64,000 nt of DNA, taken from positions 160,301 to 224,300 of the forward strand of contig NZ_BMUI01000015.1 in the NCBI RefSeq assembly GCF_014650115.1. Direction: 5' to 3'. Shown piece after piece: positions 60,793 through 64,000 of the stretch (the first letter of the stretch is position 1; the number at the start of each line of letters is the position of its first letter). The notes under the pieces are model-generated. The model was not told the origin of the DNA. It ran no database searches and was given only the letters and a program-made list of their open reading frames with translations. The position numbers and the translations under genes were made by a program. Source of the stretch: Streptomyces olivaceoviridis. Lineage in GTDB: Bacteria; Actinomycetota; Actinomycetes; Streptomycetales; Streptomycetaceae.

Positions 60793-62037
60793 TCAGGGCG
60801 CGGCGGGCAGCCGGAGCACGGCCACCGCCCCGCCGTCGGGGGAGTTGGCCAGATCGAGCCGGGCGCCGATGACCCGTGCCTGGCCCAGCGCGATGGTCAG
60901 GCCCAGGCCGTGGCCGTGGCCGCGCTCGGCCGCCCCGGTGCGGAAACGCTGAGGTCCGTGGGCCAGCAGGTGGGCGGGGAAACCGGGGCCGTGGTCGCGT
61001 ACGGTGACCGTCGTGCCCGTGACCTCGACCTCGACGGGCGCGCGGCCGTGCCGGTGGGCGTTGGCGACCAGGTTGGCGACGATCCGGTCCAGCCGGCGCG
61101 GATCGGTCTCGGCCCACGGCTCCCCGTGCGCGGTGAACCGTGCCCCGAGGCCGGTGCGGGCCAGCGAGTCGCGGATCACGGCGGCCAGCGGCACCGGGCG
61201 CGGATCGGCCGTCTCGGCTCCCGCGTCCAGCCGGGAGATCTCCAGCAGCTCCTCGACGAGGTTCCGCAGCACCGCCACCCGGTCCCGGACCAGATCGGTC
61301 GCCTCGCCCTCGGGCAGCAGGCCGCTCGCGGTGACGAGCCCCATCAGCGGGGTGCGCAGTTCGTGGGCGACGTCGGCGGTGAAGCGCTGCTCGGCCAGCA
61401 GGCGTTCGTGCAGGCTGTCGGCCATCGCGTCCACGGTGGCGGAGATGGCGCTGATCTCGTCCCCGCCGCCGGCCCCGGTCCGCGCGGCCAGGTCGCCGTC
61501 CGAGATGCGGCGCGCGGTCCTGGCCACCCGTCGCAGTCTGCGGTGGGGCAGCTCGGCGGCGAGCGCCGACACCGGCACCACGATCCCGAGCACGACCAGC
61601 GAGTACTTCCACATGTGCCGGTCCAGCGCCTGCCGGGTGAGCAGATCGGGGGTCATGTCCGCGTACACCGCGAAGGGCTCGCCACGGTAGCTGGTCGCCG
61701 CCCACATCCGGGGGGCGTGGGGACCGCCGTCGTACCAGGTGACGGGGTTGTGGGCCGGGTCCTTCCGTTCGTGGAGCCGGCGCAGCAGCTCCTCGGGCAT
61801 GGCCCCGGGGTCAAGCTCGTCGCCCGGTTCGGACGTCCCCTCGCGCGCGTAGCGCTCCACCGAGTGGGACAGGGCGGTCACCGCCTTGGCCGCGCCGTCG
61901 TTCATGGAGCGCTCCAGGGTGCTGCGGTGGACCAGCAGTCCGACGGTGAGCGCGACGGCGCAGCAGGCCACGGCCACCAGCAGGGCGATCTTCCAGCGCA
62001 GCGAACGCCAGTTGACCAGGGAGCGGACGGTGCGCAC
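60793..62037 (-). CDS. HAMP histidine kinase (OmpR/EnvZ class)
   Basis: 414 aa from the GTG at 62035-62037, one base past the response-regulator stop. TM1 is at about 14-36, an extracellular sensor loop at about 37-145 and TM2 at about 148-168 (YSLVVLGIVVPVSALAA). HAMP follows, then the H-box FTADVAHELRTPLMGL, the N-box IVANLVANAHRHG and G2 GHGHGLGLTIAL. It pairs with the upstream OmpR-type regulator. The setting beside a D,D-carboxypeptidase suggests a cell-wall signal. Confidence 0.93.
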   Translation of the reverse strand: MRTVRSLVNWRSLRWKIALLVAVACCAVALTVGLLVHRSTLERSMNDGAAKAVTALSHSVERYAREGTSEPGDELDPGAMPEELLRRLHERKDPAHNPVTWYDGGPHAPRMWAATSYRGEPFAVYADMTPDLLTRQALDRHMWKYSLVVLGIVVPVSALAAELPHRRLRRVARTARRISDGDLAARTGAGGGDEISAISATVDAMADSLHERLLAEQRFTADVAHELRTPLMGLVTASGLLPEGEATDLVRDRVAVLRNLVEELLEISRLDAGAETADPRPVPLAAVIRDSLARTGLGARFTAHGEPWAETDPRRLDRIVANLVANAHRHGRAPVEVEVTGTTVTVRDHGPGFPAHLLAHGPQRFRTGAAERGHGHGLGLTIALGQARVIGARLDLANSPDGGAVAVLRLPAAP

Positions 62038-62038
62038 G

Positions 62039-62764
62039 TCAGGTCCGCCGCAGCTTGTAGCCGAAGCCGCGTACGGTCTCGATCCGGTCGGCGCCGATCT
62101 TCTTCCGCAGCCGCTGCACGCACAGGTCGACCACCCGGGTGTCGCCCTCCCAGCCGTAGTCCCACACGGTGCGAAGGAGCGTCTGCCGGTCGAGGACGAT
62201 GCCGGGGTTGGCGGCGAACTCCAACAGCAGGCGCAGTTCGGTGGGGGCCAGCGCGACCGGCTCACCGCCCCGTGACACCTCCAGCCCCGCCGTGTCGACG
62301 GCCAGGTCACCGAAGACCAGCACGGTGTCCTTCCGCGCGGCCTCGACGGGTGGGGCGTCGGCCGCGAAGGTGGCACGGCGCAGCAGTGAGCGGATCCGGG
62401 CCACCAGTACGGCGGTGTCCACGGGTTTGACCACGTAGTCGTCGGCACCGGCCTCCAGACCCGAGACCACGTCCAGGGCGTCGCCGCGCGCGGACATCAT
62501 CAGTACGGGCGTCGTACTGGTCTCCCGGACGCGCCGGCACAGTCCGACACCGTCCAGGTGGGGCAGCATCACGTCCAGCAGCAGCACGTCGTGCCCGCCC
62601 TCCCGGAACCGCTCCAGCCCGGTCAGCCCGTCCCCGGCCGTGGCGACCTGGTAGCCGTAGCGTTCCAGGGCGAGCGCGACGGACCTGCGGATCACCTCGT
62701 CGTCCTCGACGAGCAGGATGGAGACGGAGGCCGGGCGGCCTTCCGGTACCGGTACGGCGGACAT
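62039..62764 (-). CDS. OmpR-family response regulator
   Basis: 241 aa; the ATG at 62764 has GGGAAG upstream. The receiver has EDDE, Asp in VLLLDVMLPHLDG and Lys in YVVKPVD. The winged-helix C-terminus is LAPTELRLLLEFAANPGIVL and RVVDLCVQRLRKKIG. It resembles CseB-type envelope regulators in outline, though that is inference. It is co-transcribed with the kinase. Confidence 0.94.
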   Translation of the reverse strand: MSAVPVPEGRPASVSILLVEDDEVIRRSVALALERYGYQVATAGDGLTGLERFREGGHDVLLLDVMLPHLDGVGLCRRVRETSTTPVLMMSARGDALDVVSGLEAGADDYVVKPVDTAVLVARIRSLLRRATFAADAPPVEAARKDTVLVFGDLAVDTAGLEVSRGGEPVALAPTELRLLLEFAANPGIVLDRQTLLRTVWDYGWEGDTRVVDLCVQRLRKKIGADRIETVRGFGYKLRRT

Positions 62765-62882
62765 GTCTTCCCCTCCGGGCGCGTGGGTGCGGGGAGCACC
62801 ATCATGCCGTCAGGGGTACGGCGGGGGCGGGCGGGGGCGGGCTTCGGCGCGGGGTGCCGACGGGCGCCGGGCCCGGTATCCG

Positions 62883-62892
62883 CACACGTGTG
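62883..62892. promoter_or_regulatory. CACACGTGTG palindrome before methyltransferase
   Basis: Perfect 10-bp copy of the recurring palindrome, about 80 bp upstream of the methyltransferase ATG. Confidence 0.7.
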
Positions 62893-62968
62893 GAGTGAAC
62901 CCCCGACCCGTTCGACGACGTGTTAGACACACAGGAACCGCCCAGGACACGGCACCGCGGAGAGCGAC

Positions 62969-63859
62969 ATGACCGATACCGCCCGAGGAAGCAGCACCGG
63001 AGTCGCGGGGGTGGGCGTGACCGCCTTCCTGGTCGCCGCGGCCCGCGCGATCGAGACGTCCCGGCCCGACGCGCCGGCGCGGGACGAGTACGCGGAGCAT
63101 TTAGTCCGCGCGGCGCCCGGCTGCGCCGACTGGCCGCGCCGGTTCGACGAGGTGCCGGACGGTGACGCCGATCCGCTGTGGGGCCGGCTGGCCCGCTTCT
63201 TCGGTCTGCGCACCCGCGTCTTCGACGGTTTCCTGCTCAGCGCCGCGGCCGGCGGCTGCCGGCAGGTGGTCGTGCTGGGCGCCGGTCTGGACACCCGCGC
63301 CCACCGGCTGCCGTGGCCGGACGGCAGCACGGTCTTCGAGATCGACCTGGAAGAGGTGCTCGCCTTCAAGCAGTCCGTCCTGGACACGCTCGGGGCCGTA
63401 CCGCGGGCCGCCCGTGTCGCCCTCGCCGCCGACCTGCGCCAGGACTGGACCCACGCCCTGCTCGCGGCCGGTTTCGATCCGACGCGTCCGACGGCCTGGC
63501 TCGCCGAGGGGCTGGTGCCGTATCTGCCGCCGGCCGCGGAACACGAACTGCTCGCGACCGTCAACGCGCACAGCGCACCGGGCAGCGCGCTCGGCTACGA
63601 GGTCAAACGCGGGGTGGACCCGGCCGGGCAACGCGACTATCCCGTCTACGCTGCGGTCCGGGAGCGGCTCGGCATCGACCTGCTCGCCCTGTTCGATACC
63701 GCGCCCCGCCCGGACTCCGTCGCCGATCTCGACGCCCGGGGCTGGGACACGGCCGTGCACACGCCGTTCGACTTCGCGGACCGTCACGGCGTCGGTCTGC
63801 GGCCGACGCCGGACGACGCGCTGGCCGCCAACCGCTGGATCCTCGCGGTCCGCCCCTGA
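62969..63859 (+). CDS. SAM-dependent methyltransferase (LCMT/TIGR00027-like)
   Basis: 296 aa. The glycine-rich SAM motif is VVVLGAGLDTRAHRLPWPDG, then VFEIDLEEVLAFKQSVLD, and the family signature is PTAWLAEGLVPYLPPAAE. These enzymes are related to leucine carboxyl methyltransferases and often modify small molecules. Leu45 is a TTA codon (63101-63103), so expression should depend on bldA. CACACGTGTG lies about 80 bp upstream. Confidence 0.9.
   Translation: MTDTARGSSTGVAGVGVTAFLVAAARAIETSRPDAPARDEYAEHLVRAAPGCADWPRRFDEVPDGDADPLWGRLARFFGLRTRVFDGFLLSAAAGGCRQVVVLGAGLDTRAHRLPWPDGSTVFEIDLEEVLAFKQSVLDTLGAVPRAARVALAADLRQDWTHALLAAGFDPTRPTAWLAEGLVPYLPPAAEHELLATVNAHSAPGSALGYEVKRGVDPAGQRDYPVYAAVRERLGIDLLALFDTAPRPDSVADLDARGWDTAVHTPFDFADRHGVGLRPTPDDALAANRWILAVRP
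63101..63103 (+). promoter_or_regulatory. TTA codon in the methyltransferase gene
   Basis: In-frame TTA at codon 45 (EHLVR). Likely bldA-dependent, late or developmental translation. Confidence 0.85.
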
Positions 63860-63871
63860 CGACCTCCCGCA

Positions 63872-63905
63872 CGGCGGGCCGGGGTGCGCGGGCGGCGGCC
63901 CGCCG
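63872..63905 (+). terminator. Terminator after methyltransferase
   Basis: Perfect 9-bp GC stem (63872-63880 with 63897-63905), 16-nt loop, 12 bases past the stop. A second hairpin (GGGAAGG 63937-63943 with CCTTCCC 63954-63960) follows. Confidence 0.7.
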
Positions 63906-63907
63906 GG

Positions 63908-63915
63908 ACACGTGT
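63908..63915. promoter_or_regulatory. ACACGTGT site near right edge
   Basis: Perfect copy of the recurring palindrome just beyond the first terminator hairpin; the gene it might serve lies outside the window. Confidence 0.5.
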
Positions 63916-64000
63916 GCCGCGCCCTCCCGACGCTGCGGGAAGGGGGGCAGGATCCTTCCCGGGCAGGAACTTGTCTCTTCCGTCGGGGTGCGGGGTGGCG

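Overview
The window is high-GC actinomycete DNA and almost certainly Streptomyces. It carries a WhiD-type Wbl protein, an SsgA-like sporulation protein, a LAL-type LuxR regulator, many HisKA_3/NarL two-component genes, and two visible TTA (bldA-type) codons. Codon use has the extreme third-position GC typical of the genus. I see no rRNA, tRNA, CRISPR array or insertion sequence.

Layout. 1-8.4 kb is a sugar-catabolic unit: a divergent LacI repressor with two operator-like palindromes, a lipoprotein binding protein, two permeases, a GH5-type hydrolase and a GH38 alpha-mannosidase. I read it as uptake and cytoplasmic trimming of mannosides, perhaps high-mannose N-glycan fragments. 8.6-11.3 kb is a plasmid-style parAB pair, followed by a hairpin-rich 386-bp gap with a perfect 38-bp palindrome. 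11.6-17.2 kb is a complete oligopeptide ABC transporter (oppABCDF order). 17.4-29.8 kb is a signalling and stress block: an intact CHASE3 histidine kinase facing a degenerate kinase with a 30-bp minisatellite in its PAS region, an accessory FtsH protease, an SPW-repeat membrane protein, a WhiD-like protein, an SsgA-like protein, an HdeD-like membrane protein, a LAL regulator, two response regulators and an Lrp/AsnC regulator. 29.9-36.3 kb holds a PLP decarboxylase, a NarL-type two-component pair and an FtsX-type permease. 36.6-45.7 kb is a leftward block around pyruvate overflow (acetolactate synthase, acetolactate decarboxylase, pyruvate:quinone oxidoreductase) with a MarR/MFS efflux pair, a Tat-exported cupin and a TatA. 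45.8-64 kb holds a PMT-family mannosyltransferase, an HTH/NB-ARC/TPR regulator, a P450, two D,D-peptidases, a membrane-anchored ricin-type lectin, AraC and TetR regulators, an HFCD-type flavoprotein, a thioesterase/SDR pair, an OmpR-type two-component system and a SAM methyltransferase.

The strongest signal outside the genes is a recurring palindrome, ACACGTGT (extended CACACGTGTG; variants ACACATGTG and ACACCTGTGT). It occurs in many intergenic gaps from about 17 kb to the right edge, and most upstream copies lie about 65-110 bp before a start codon. A second recurring dyad, TAGGG-N4-CCC(T/C)A, occurs four times between 24.7 and 31.4 kb. Together they suggest that these scattered genes belong to one or two common regulons. 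Several short tandem repeats (13, 16, 17, 30 and 39 bp) and nested palindromes also sit in promoter regions.
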